Of a stretch of DNA of 64,000 nucleotides, positions 1 through 7,360 are shown in pieces. The position numbers were made by a program, and so were the translations under genes. The notes under the pieces were generated by a model that was not told the DNA's origin, made no database searches, and worked only from the letters and a program-made list of their open reading frames with translations. Source of the stretch: Haloarcula rubra. GTDB lineage: Archaea; Halobacteriota; Halobacteria; Halobacteriales; Haloarculaceae. Where the stretch lies: the NCBI RefSeq assembly GCF_019599465.1, contig NZ_RKLR01000004.1, positions 62,001 through 126,000 of the forward strand, read 5' to 3'. Position 1 is the stretch's first letter. Each line of letters starts with the position of its first letter.

Positions 1-1
1 G

Positions 2-1492
2 GCCGCGGCCGACACGCCGAACTTCGACCGGTACTGGGACGCAGGCGCACACTCGACGCTGGAGACCCACGGCCGCCGGGTCGGTCTCCCGGAGGGCCAG
101 ATGGGGAACTCCGAGGTGGGCCACCTCAACATCGGCGCCGGCCGCGTCGTCAAGCAGGACTCCGCTCGCGTCAGCGACAGTATCGCTCGCTCGCGGGGCG
201 AGAGCCCACCGGACGACGCCGCACAGGACCCCGCGTTCTTCGAGAACTCCGAGATTCTGTCGGCGTTCGACTACGCGGCCGACAACGACGGCCGGGTCCA
301 CTTCATGGGGCTGGTCTCTGACGGCGGCGTCCACTCCTACCAGGACCACCTGCACGCGCTCATCGAACTCGCCGGCGAGCGCGGCGCCGACGCCGTGACC
401 CACGTCTTCACCGACGGTCGGGACACCTCGCCGACAGGCGGCGAGGACTACCTCACGGAACTGGCGGCCCACGCCGACGAACACGGCACCGGCCACGTCG
501 CCACCGTCTCGGGCCGCTACTACGCGATGGACCGCGACCAGAACTGGGAGCGGACCCGCCGGGCCTACGACGCCATCGTCAACCGCGAGGCCGAGTTCAC
601 GGCGGAGACGGCCGTCGACGCCGTCACCGAGTCCTACGAGCGTGGCGAGACCGACGAGTTCGTCGAACCGACGCTCGTCTCCGGTCGGCCGGCCCTGGAC
701 GACGGCGACGCGGCCGTCTTCTTCAACTTCCGCTCGGACCGCGCCCGGCAACTCACCCGGATGCTCGCCGACATCCGCCCCGAGGACTGGGGCGCAGACA
801 CCGACCCGCCGGCGACGCGGCTGGTGACGATGACCCAGTACGACGCCACCTTCGACGTGCCCGTCGCCTTCCCGCCGAACCAGCCAGAGAACGTGCTCGG
901 CGAGATGCTCGCGGAGGCCGGCGAGACACAACTCCGCCTCGCCGAGTCCGAGAAGTACCCCCACGTCACCTACTTCCTCAACGGCGGCCGCGAGGTGGAG
1001 TTCGAGGGCGAGATTCGCCACATCGTCGAGAGCCCCGACGTGCCCACCTACGACCTCCAGCCGGAGATGAGCGCCCCCGAAGTGACCGACACCGCCGTCG
1101 ACGTCGTCGAGACGGAGGACCCCGGCGCGATGGTGCTCAACTACGCGAACCCGGACATGGTGGGCCACACCGGTGACTTCGACGCCGCCGTCGAGGCCGT
1201 CGAAGCCGTCGACGAGCAACTGGGCCGCCTCGCCGAGACGGTCCAGTCGGCCGGCGGCCACCTGTTGGTCTGTGCCGACCACGGGAACGCCGACGACATG
1301 GGCACCGAGGACGACCCGCACACCGCCCACACGACCAACCCGGTGCCGTTCGTCTACCTCTCGCCGGACGGCACCGCCGACGGGAAGACGGCCCGTGACG
1401 GCGGCACCCTCGCCGACCTCGCGCCGACGATGCTCACGCTGATGGGCATCGACCGACCCGAGGAGATGACCGGCACGCCGCTGGTCGAGTAG
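2..1492 (+). CDS. gpmI: 2,3-bisphosphoglycerate-independent phosphoglycerate mutase (5'-truncated by window)
   Basis: Cytoplasmic enzyme that interconverts 3- and 2-phosphoglycerate in glycolysis and gluconeogenesis, a metal-dependent member of the alkaline phosphatase superfamily. The frame is open from base 2, so the start lies outside the window. 496 residues are visible against about 510 usual in the family, so roughly 20-25 N-terminal residues, including the first metal-binding Asp, are missing. The catalytic-serine motif GNSEVGHLNIGAGR is present (the Ser is visible residue 37), as are the substrate-domain motifs VSDGGVHS, FTDGRDTSP and SGRYYAMDRD, and the C-terminal metal motif CADHGNADDM. 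An internal ATG at base 101 is in frame but lies inside the catalytic motif, so it cannot be the true start. The gene is followed tail-to-tail by an unknown minus-strand gene, with one base between the stops. Confidence 0.96.
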   Translation, partial: AAADTPNFDRYWDAGAHSTLETHGRRVGLPEGQMGNSEVGHLNIGAGRVVKQDSARVSDSIARSRGESPPDDAAQDPAFFENSEILSAFDYAADNDGRVHFMGLVSDGGVHSYQDHLHALIELAGERGADAVTHVFTDGRDTSPTGGEDYLTELAAHADEHGTGHVATVSGRYYAMDRDQNWERTRRAYDAIVNREAEFTAETAVDAVTESYERGETDEFVEPTLVSGRPALDDGDAAVFFNFRSDRARQLTRMLADIRPEDWGADTDPPATRLVTMTQYDATFDVPVAFPPNQPENVLGEMLAEAGETQLRLAESEKYPHVTYFLNGGREVEFEGEIRHIVESPDVPTYDLQPEMSAPEVTDTAVDVVETEDPGAMVLNYANPDMVGHTGDFDAAVEAVEAVDEQLGRLAETVQSAGGHLLVCADHGNADDMGTEDDPHTAHTTNPVPFVYLSPDGTADGKTARDGGTLADLAPTMLTLMGIDRPEEMTGTPLVE

Positions 1493-1493
1493 C

Positions 1494-2786
1494 TCAGTTC
1501 TCCAGTCTCTCGTTGGCCCGCGAGAGTTCGTACCGAATCACCAGCGGGTCGATGTCCTCGACCAGTTCGTCGCGTTCTACCCGGATAGCGTCGGCGTCGC
1601 CCGGCGGGAACGCCGCGGCCAGTTCGACGGCCCGGTCGAAGTCGTCCCGGGCCGCCGACAGCAGTTCGTAGGCGGCCTCGTCGTTGCCGGCCTCCCACTC
1701 CCACTCGCCCGCCGCGCGCCGCTCTCGGGCGCACTCGACGCGCGCGGCCACGAGGTCGGCGATGACCGTCTCGGTCTCCGTGCGGGCGGTGTCCGGGTCG
1801 CCGTCGAAGGGGCTCCCCTCGGCGGTCACGAGACGCGCGACGACGCGGTAGGCGTCCAGCGCGTCCTCCAGCGCCGCGACGCGGTCGGCGGGGTCGGCCG
1901 TCTCGTCCACGGCGTCGGCGGCCTCACGAGCGTCTTCGAGGGGTCGGGCCGCGACGGTCGCTTCGAGGTCGTCGGCCGCCGCGAGGCCGGTCTGGGCGGG
2001 TTCGTCGTCGGCGTCGTGAGTCGTCGCCACGTCGGTCGCGTCCTGAAACCGCTCCCGAGCGGTCCCGATGCGGTCGTAACTCGCTTCGAAGTCGCCGTCG
2101 TCGAGCAGTCGCTCGGCCTCCGAGAGAAGTTCCTCGCCGCGTCCGACGTGGCGGTCGCGGACGAGTCGGTAGAGGTCGGTCGAGAGCCGTTCGACGCGGT
2201 CGACGACGCCATCGACGGGTGCCTCGTCGGCGCCCTCGCGGGCGGTCTGGAGGGCCGACTCCGCGGCGGCGAGACGCTCGTCGAACGCCGCCCAGTTCGC
2301 CGCGTCGAGTGCGTCCGCGAGGGCGTCGCAGTGGTCGTCGAGGTCGTCCAGTGCGGTGGTCACCTCGCCCCACCCGTCGCAGGCGTCGGCGAGGAACCCC
2401 GCCACCTCGTCGACGTCGGCCTCGCGGGCGGTGAACGACCACGTCGCGCCCATCGTCGTCTCGAACCGGAGACTGGCGGTGAGCGTCTCGGCGGCGGCCG
2501 TCGCCTCGGTCACGTCGGCGTACGGGAGCGACGCGACGAAGTCGCCGTCGTGGCCGGCGGGGTCGCCGACGAGGAGGAGGACGCGTCTGTCGGTGAGGCC
2601 GGCGACGGCGCCGCAGTCGTCGGCCGGCCGTATCTGCGTCGTCTCCTCGCCGGCCCGTTCGACCCCCACGCGGTGGTTCGTCAGCACGTGGAACAGCGTC
2701 TCCTCGCCCCCGAGATAGTCACGGAGCGGCCGCTCACGGAGGTGTCCGTCGGTCCGCCGTGTGTGCCCTGCGTCTCCGGATACCAT
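1494..2786 (-). CDS. Hypothetical protein: N-terminal PH-like domain and long helical region
   Basis: I do not recognise a specific function. Residues about 20-150 look like a bacterial-type PH domain: a GEETLFHVLTNHRVGV start, then a TDRRVLLLVG strand and a final strand with DVTEA. Residues about 155-430 are acidic, Ala/Glu/Arg-rich and predicted helical, probably coiled coil. It has no signal peptide or membrane segment, so it is probably cytoplasmic. The ATG at 2786 (MVSGDAGH) is preferred over an in-frame start further upstream, because a TATA-like GATTTATGC lies about 70 bases upstream and the longer form would begin with an unconserved Arg-rich leader running into kptA. It lies 117 bases downstream of kptA on the same strand. 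Confidence 0.7.
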   Translation of the reverse strand: MVSGDAGHTRRTDGHLRERPLRDYLGGEETLFHVLTNHRVGVERAGEETTQIRPADDCGAVAGLTDRRVLLLVGDPAGHDGDFVASLPYADVTEATAAAETLTASLRFETTMGATWSFTAREADVDEVAGFLADACDGWGEVTTALDDLDDHCDALADALDAANWAAFDERLAAAESALQTAREGADEAPVDGVVDRVERLSTDLYRLVRDRHVGRGEELLSEAERLLDDGDFEASYDRIGTARERFQDATDVATTHDADDEPAQTGLAAADDLEATVAARPLEDAREAADAVDETADPADRVAALEDALDAYRVVARLVTAEGSPFDGDPDTARTETETVIADLVAARVECARERRAAGEWEWEAGNDEAAYELLSAARDDFDRAVELAAAFPPGDADAIRVERDELVEDIDPLVIRYELSRANERLEN

Positions 2787-2854
2787 CGCTCGGTTCGACG
2801 TGCTGCCCCCGCCGTCCCCAGTGCCCCGTCTATCGTACCAGACTGAGAATCCCA

Positions 2855-2863
2855 GCATAAATC
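2855..2863 (-). promoter_or_regulatory. TATA-like box upstream of the PH-like gene
   Basis: GATTTATGC on the minus strand in an otherwise GC-rich gap. It would place transcription about 46 bases before the ATG at 2786. Position and composition are the only evidence. Confidence 0.4.
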
Positions 2864-2902
2864 TAGTGATTCGCGCGAGGGGACAGGGACGAGCGCCCCT
2901 GT

Positions 2903-3553
2903 TCATTCAGGGAGACGGTCGAGATACCGCGGTGGAATCGCGTCGGCGGTGTAGGTCGCCGCACCCCTGCGAGTCACGTCGCGCCCGTCGGCCTGCATCG
3001 CGGCCGCGTCGACGGCGAACACCACGGGGTCGTCGGCGTGGCGGCGGCCCACCTCGCGGGCGTCGGCGACGCTGGCCGAGAGGTGGACCTGCTGGCGGCC
3101 CATCGGTCGCAGTCCCTCGCGCTCGATGGCGTCGACGTTCCGCGGTGCGGTGCCGTGGTACAGCGTCTCTGGAACGGGGTCGTCGCCTGCGTCCAGCGAC
3201 ACGTCGACGGAGTGGCCGTAGGCCGCGCGAACCCGGTCCTCGACGTCCCCGTTCCCGGTGCGCTCGAACCGTCCTTTCGGGTCCGTCGCGACCACCGCCG
3301 CGAGCGACTCGCGGTCGGCCCAGTCGTACTTCCGCTCGACGGCGGCGACGAGGGCAGAGAACGGCGTCCAGCCCGCCGCGTCGAGTTCGAGGCCGGCGTC
3401 CTCGGGGAAGTGTCTGAGCGCCCCCGAGACGAACTTCGAGAGTCGTCGTCGGCGGTCGCCCCGGAGGACGAGGCGGCCGCTGTCGTCACAGTCGGGACAG
3501 GTCTCGCCCTCGAAGAAGCCGTGGTCGTCGCAGGTCCGTACGTCCGCTGGCAT
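2903..3553 (-). CDS. kptA: RNA 2'-phosphotransferase KptA (Tpt1 family)
   Basis: Transfers a 2'-phosphate from RNA to NAD+, releasing nicotinamide and ADP-ribose 1'',2''-cyclic phosphate. The 216-residue protein has an archaeal N-terminal zinc ribbon (CDDHGFFEGETCPDC, residues 6-20), then the KptA fold with RLSKFVSGALRH, LYHGTAPRNVDAI, HLSASVADA and a C-terminal RGAATYTADAIP segment. The conserved Arg, His and Arg positions expected for 2'-phosphate and NAD binding can be seen. The ATG at 3553 is chosen; two GTG codons directly upstream (3556, 3559) could add two residues. It is 39 bases downstream of nadC on the same strand, so it is probably the last gene of the NAD operon. That places an NAD-consuming enzyme next to NAD synthesis. 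Confidence 0.93.
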   Translation of the reverse strand: MPADVRTCDDHGFFEGETCPDCDDSGRLVLRGDRRRRLSKFVSGALRHFPEDAGLELDAAGWTPFSALVAAVERKYDWADRESLAAVVATDPKGRFERTGNGDVEDRVRAAYGHSVDVSLDAGDDPVPETLYHGTAPRNVDAIEREGLRPMGRQQVHLSASVADAREVGRRHADDPVVFAVDAAAMQADGRDVTRRGAATYTADAIPPRYLDRLPE

Positions 3554-3592
3554 CACCACAGCGTCGGCCGGTGACGGACAAAAACGTCCCGC

Positions 3593-4438
3593 TCAGCCGG
3601 TCCGGAAGGAGAGGTCCAGCGTCGGCGCGGAGTGGGTCAGCGCCCCCATCGAAATCACGTCGACGCCCGTCGCGGCGTAGTCGGCCACGTCCCCGACGGT
3701 GATGCCGCCGCTGGCCTCCGTGAGCGCGTCGCCGTCGGCCGTCGCGACGAGGTCCACCGCTCGCTCCGTCTCGGCGACGCTCATGTTGTCCAGCAGGACG
3801 ATGTCCGCGCCCGCCTCGGCCGCACGCGGCGCGTCTTCGGGCGTCTCGACTTCCACGTCGAGTTGCGTGGCGAACGATGCTTTCTCGCGGAAGTGCGAGA
3901 TAGCGCCCTCCAGTCCCATCTCGGCGACGTGGTTGTCCTTGACCATCACCATGTGCGAGAGGTCGAGACGGTGGGTGTCACCCCCACCGGCGGCGACGGC
4001 GCGCTTCTCGACGCCGCGCAGGCCGGGCGTGGTCTTGCGAGTCCCCGCGATTCGCACGTCGTCGTCGACGGCGCGTGCCTCGTCCACTGCGGCCCGCGTC
4101 TCCGTGGCGACGCCCGAGGCGTGCCCGACGAGGTTGACGGCGACGCGTTCGCCCCGCAACACCTCGCGTGCGGGACCTTCGACGCGAAGTACCACGTCGC
4201 CGGTCGCTATCTCCGTCCCGTCGTCGACCTGCTCGGCGGTTCCACCGCCTCGCTTCGAGGTGCTCCGCACCTCGCACCCCAGGTACTCGAACACCGCTCG
4301 CGCGGCGTCCAGGCCGGCGACCACGCCGTCTTCCTTCGCGACCAGTCGACCTTCGGTGTCGCCCGGCACGTCGTTCGTGACGTCGTGGTGGCCCACGTCC
4401 TCGCGGAGCCATCGTTCGACGTCGGCGTCCGTAATCAT
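3593..4438 (-). CDS. nadC: Nicotinate-nucleotide pyrophosphorylase (quinolinate phosphoribosyltransferase)
   Basis: Converts quinolinate and PRPP to nicotinate mononucleotide, CO2 and PPi, the third step of de novo NAD synthesis. The 281-residue protein has the family features: RLVAKEDGVVAGLDAA near residue 35, the catalytic stretch ERVAVNLVGHASGVATETRAAV, AGTRKTTPGLRGVEKRAVAAGG, HRLDLSHMVMVKDNH, the DADIVLLDNMS phosphate-site region and EASGGITVGDVADYAATGVDVISMG. The ATG at 4438 overlaps the nadB stop (ATGA), indicating translational coupling. The normal family length supports this start. Confidence 0.97.
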   Translation of the reverse strand: MITDADVERWLREDVGHHDVTNDVPGDTEGRLVAKEDGVVAGLDAARAVFEYLGCEVRSTSKRGGGTAEQVDDGTEIATGDVVLRVEGPAREVLRGERVAVNLVGHASGVATETRAAVDEARAVDDDVRIAGTRKTTPGLRGVEKRAVAAGGGDTHRLDLSHMVMVKDNHVAEMGLEGAISHFREKASFATQLDVEVETPEDAPRAAEAGADIVLLDNMSVAETERAVDLVATADGDALTEASGGITVGDVADYAATGVDVISMGALTHSAPTLDLSFRTG

Positions 4439-5991
4439 CAGTCGGCGGAGGGCTCGGCCGGTTCCTCGCGCACGAGGTTGTGGGTCCCGACGCTCTCCGT
4501 GTTCTCGGCGGCGTGGCGCGCGACGAGGAGTGCCGTGACGCTCGCGTGGCGCAGTTCGTACAGCGACCGGGAGGTCCGGGTGCGGACGTAGGCGTCGACC
4601 TCGCCCTTCAGACGGCGCAGGACCGCCATCGCGCGGTTCAGTTCCTCGGGGTCGCGTTCGACGCCCAACTGCTCGTCCATCACGCGGCGCAGACGGTGGA
4701 ACTTGTCGCGGGCGAACTTCGGCGGGAGGTCGGGGTCCCGTTCCAGCAGGTCGGGGGCCTCGATGGGTTCGACCGACTCGCCGGCGGCGTCCTCGCCGGC
4801 ACGCAGGCCCCACACCAGTCCCTCGAGCAGGGAGGTCGACGCCAGTCGGTTCGCGCCGTGGACGCCGGTGCGGGAGCACTCCCCGACGGCGTACAACCTG
4901 TCGAGCGTCGTCCGGCCGAACTCGTCGACGGACACCCCGCCACAGAGGAAGTGTTCGGCCGGCGCGACGGGAATCCCCGTCTCCCAGTCGACGCCGTTGT
5001 CGTCGCATCGCTCTGCGAGGCCGGGGAACTCCTCGGCGAAGTCGACGGGTGAGACGTCCAGCGTCACCTCGCCGGTCGCCTCGCGTTCGGTCTCGACGGC
5101 GCGAGCGACCACGTCGCGAGGTGCGAGTTCGGCGTCCTCGTGGTAGGCGGGCATGAACCGCTCGCCGTCGCCGTTGCGGAGGAGGCCGCCCTCGCCCCGC
5201 ACCGCTTCGCTGACGAGGAAGGCGACCTCCTTGTCCACCGTACAGGCCGTCGGGTGGAACTGGACGTACTCCATGTCCTCGACGTCGGCGCCGGCGAGTG
5301 CGGCCATCGCGATGCCGTCCCCTGTCGCGTCGTCGGGGTTCGTCGTCCGCGGATACAGTTCGCCGATGCCGCCGGTCGCGAGGACGACGCTGCCCGCGTA
5401 GTGGGGGGTCACCTCGTCGTCGGCCTCAAGCATCGCGCCGTGGACGCGGCCCTCGTGGCGAATCAGTTCCAGCGCGGCGGTGTCGTCCAGAATCTCCACG
5501 CCGTCGTGGGCGTCCAGATAGTTCAGGAACGGGACGTGGATGTGCTTGCCCGTCGCGGCGTCCACGTGGAGGATGCGGTCCTCGCTGTGGGCGGCCTCGC
5601 GGGTGTAGTCTAGGTCCGCGAGATTCGCGGGCGTCGTCGACGCCCGCTCGTCTGTAGCCGTCGAGCGTGGCTCGACGCGGTCGAACTCGACGTCCAGCGT
5701 GTCGAACAGCACGTCCTCGACGGCTTCGTTGGCGTTCTCGACCAGTACGTCGACGGCGTCGGGGTCGGCGGTGTCGTCGCTGGCCGCGAGGATGTCCCGT
5801 TTGAACTGCTCGGGGTCGTCGCGGGAGACGGCGATGCCGCCCTGTGCCCACCACGAGGAGGCCCCCTCGGGGCGGGTGGCCTTCGTGGCGAGGGTGACGT
5901 CGCTGCCCTCGCGGACCGCACCGAGCGCTGCCGCCAGCCCTGCGATGCCGGACCCGACGACGAGGACGTCCGAAGTGTCGTGTGCAGGCAT
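4438..5991 (-). CDS. nadB: L-aspartate oxidase
   Basis: FAD-dependent oxidation of L-aspartate to iminoaspartate, the first step of de novo NAD synthesis. 517 residues. The N-terminal FAD Rossmann motif is VLVVGSGIAGLAAALGA (residues 9-25). ASSWWAQGGIAVS follows, then the succinate dehydrogenase-flavoprotein-type signatures RILHVDAATGKHI, EYVQFHPTA, FLVSEAVRGEGG, and CGGVSVDEFGRT with YAVGECSRTGVHGANRLASTSLLEGLVWG. A helical C-terminal domain ends the protein. The start at 5991 lies two bases after the nadA stop, and the end overlaps nadC by four bases, so nadA-nadB-nadC form one tightly packed transcription unit. Confidence 0.97.
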   Translation of the reverse strand: MPAHDTSDVLVVGSGIAGLAAALGAVREGSDVTLATKATRPEGASSWWAQGGIAVSRDDPEQFKRDILAASDDTADPDAVDVLVENANEAVEDVLFDTLDVEFDRVEPRSTATDERASTTPANLADLDYTREAAHSEDRILHVDAATGKHIHVPFLNYLDAHDGVEILDDTAALELIRHEGRVHGAMLEADDEVTPHYAGSVVLATGGIGELYPRTTNPDDATGDGIAMAALAGADVEDMEYVQFHPTACTVDKEVAFLVSEAVRGEGGLLRNGDGERFMPAYHEDAELAPRDVVARAVETEREATGEVTLDVSPVDFAEEFPGLAERCDDNGVDWETGIPVAPAEHFLCGGVSVDEFGRTTLDRLYAVGECSRTGVHGANRLASTSLLEGLVWGLRAGEDAAGESVEPIEAPDLLERDPDLPPKFARDKFHRLRRVMDEQLGVERDPEELNRAMAVLRRLKGEVDAYVRTRTSRSLYELRHASVTALLVARHAAENTESVGTHNLVREEPAEPSAD

Positions 5992-5993
5992 GG

Positions 5994-7115
5994 CTAAATC
6001 TCCAGCATCCGGTCGAGTGCGACCTGCGCCAGTTCCTTCTCCTCGGGCGCGACCTCGATGACGTTGCGCTCGCGGCCCGCGACCAGTTCCTCCAGCACCC
6101 ACGTCAGGTAGTTCGGGTCTATCTGGCGCATGGCGTTGCAGTCCATGCAGGCGTCGCCACAGAGCGGCACCACGTCCACCTCCGGGTGCCACCGCTGGAG
6201 GTGGTTGGTGAGGTGAATCTCCGTGCCGATGGCCCACGTCTCGCCGGGGTCGGCCGCTTCGACAGTCTCGCAGATGGTCGCCGTCGAGCCGACTCTGTCG
6301 GCGGCCTCGACGACTTCGCGGCGGCACTCGGGGTGGACGATGACGTTCGCGTCGGGGTCCTCGGCCCGGAGTTGCTCGACGTGGTCCTCGCGGAACCGCT
6401 CGTGGACCTGACAGTACCCTTCCCAGAGGATGACGTCGTTCTCGACGGCCTCCTCGGCGTCGGTGCCCTCGGGGTCCCACGGGTCCCACTCGACCGTCTC
6501 GTCGGCCATGTCGAGTCGGTAGGCCGTGTTCTCGCCGAGGTGCTTGTCGGGCAGGAACAGTACCTTCTCGCCCTTCTCGAAGGCGTACTCGAAGGCCCTG
6601 TGAGCGTTCGAGGACGTACAGACGAGGCCGCCCTGTTCGGCGCAGAAGGCCTTCAGGTCGGCGTAGCTGTTCATGTACGTGATGGGGACGATGTTCTCGT
6701 CCGTCGCGGCGGTGAGTTCCGCCCACGCGGCGTCGACCTGCAGGGCCTCGGCCATCCCCGCCATCGGGCAGGACGCCTCCATCGACGGGAGGATGACGCT
6801 CTGGTCGTCGTCCGTGATGATGTCGGCAGACTCGGCCATGAACGTCACGCCGCCGAATATCACGTAGTCGGCGTCGCTCTCGGCCGCTTCGACGGAGAGT
6901 TGGTAGGAGTCGCCGACGAAGTCGGCGTGGTCGACGATCTCGCGTCGCTGGTAGTTGTGGCCGAGGATGACCACGTCGTCGCCGAGTTCTTCGAGCGCGG
7001 CTTCGATGCGCTCGGTCCGTTCGTCCTCCTCGAGGTCCCGGTACGCCGGGGGCAACTGCTCGAGGTTGTCGTACTTGAAGAGACTGAGGTCGGTTTCGAA
7101 CTCAGCCGTTTCCAT
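5994..7115 (-). CDS. nadA: Quinolinate synthase A
   Basis: Condenses iminoaspartate with dihydroxyacetone phosphate to quinolinate using a 4Fe-4S cluster. 373 residues from the ATG at 7115. Signatures are VILGHNYQRREIVDHADFVGDS, VIFGGVTFMAESADI, LPSMEASCPMAGMA (first cluster Cys), GLVCTSSNAHRAF (second Cys), ECRREVVEAADRVGST and the Cys-rich CGDACMDCNAMRQID near the C-terminus, typical of the long archaeal/actinobacterial form. An in-frame GTG at 7124 (adding VPE) is six bases from a GGAGGG Shine-Dalgarno-like sequence and is a real alternative start. It is the first gene of nadABC-kptA. An inverted repeat sits 49-75 bases upstream and is the likely control site. Confidence 0.96.
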   Translation of the reverse strand: METAEFETDLSLFKYDNLEQLPPAYRDLEEDERTERIEAALEELGDDVVILGHNYQRREIVDHADFVGDSYQLSVEAAESDADYVIFGGVTFMAESADIITDDDQSVILPSMEASCPMAGMAEALQVDAAWAELTAATDENIVPITYMNSYADLKAFCAEQGGLVCTSSNAHRAFEYAFEKGEKVLFLPDKHLGENTAYRLDMADETVEWDPWDPEGTDAEEAVENDVILWEGYCQVHERFREDHVEQLRAEDPDANVIVHPECRREVVEAADRVGSTATICETVEAADPGETWAIGTEIHLTNHLQRWHPEVDVVPLCGDACMDCNAMRQIDPNYLTWVLEELVAGRERNVIEVAPEEKELAQVALDRMLEI

Positions 7116-7130
7116 TTCGGGCACGATTGA

Positions 7131-7136
7131 CCCTCC
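7131..7136 (-). promoter_or_regulatory. Strong Shine-Dalgarno-like site of nadA
   Basis: GGAGGG on the minus strand, six bases before a GTG at 7124 and fifteen before the ATG at 7115. Its spacing favours the GTG, which would give a protein three residues longer. Many genes in this window look leaderless, so a clear ribosome-binding site implies a true 5' leader on the nad transcript. Confidence 0.55.
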
Positions 7137-7163
7137 TATGAGTACCGAATCGTTCGGACTGCG

Positions 7164-7190
7164 GTATTGAAAAGATTTTGCCTTCAATAC
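7164..7190. promoter_or_regulatory. Inverted repeat upstream of the nad operon, candidate operator
   Basis: GTATTGAA (7164-7171) and TTCAATAC (7183-7190) are perfect 8-bp inverted arms separated by 11 bases, in an AT-rich island where the nadA core promoter should lie (AAAATCTTTTCAATA on the minus strand). Arm centres are 19 bases apart, close to two helical turns, as expected for a dimeric repressor that would block TBP/TFB. The regulator is not identifiable from the window. Confidence 0.55.
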
Positions 7191-7360
7191 TCGGCTGTGG
7201 TAAGAATCGAACCCCGATACCGTCGATTGTCGAATTTTGGCGTGTGTTACCGTCACCCACTCGAGTGTGGGCGAGCGGTGCGTCGATAAGGGAGCCCTAT
7301 CGCGGTCGGTACCGCGCTAACCCTCCGATTACTTAGTACGACTCGCGCGTTCGGCGGGCT

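Noticed and set aside
5992-6726. Upstream extension of the nadB frame antisense or out of frame through nadA
   Set aside because: The Arg-rich extension overlaps nadA on the same strand in another frame. nadB has its normal FAD motif start at 5991.
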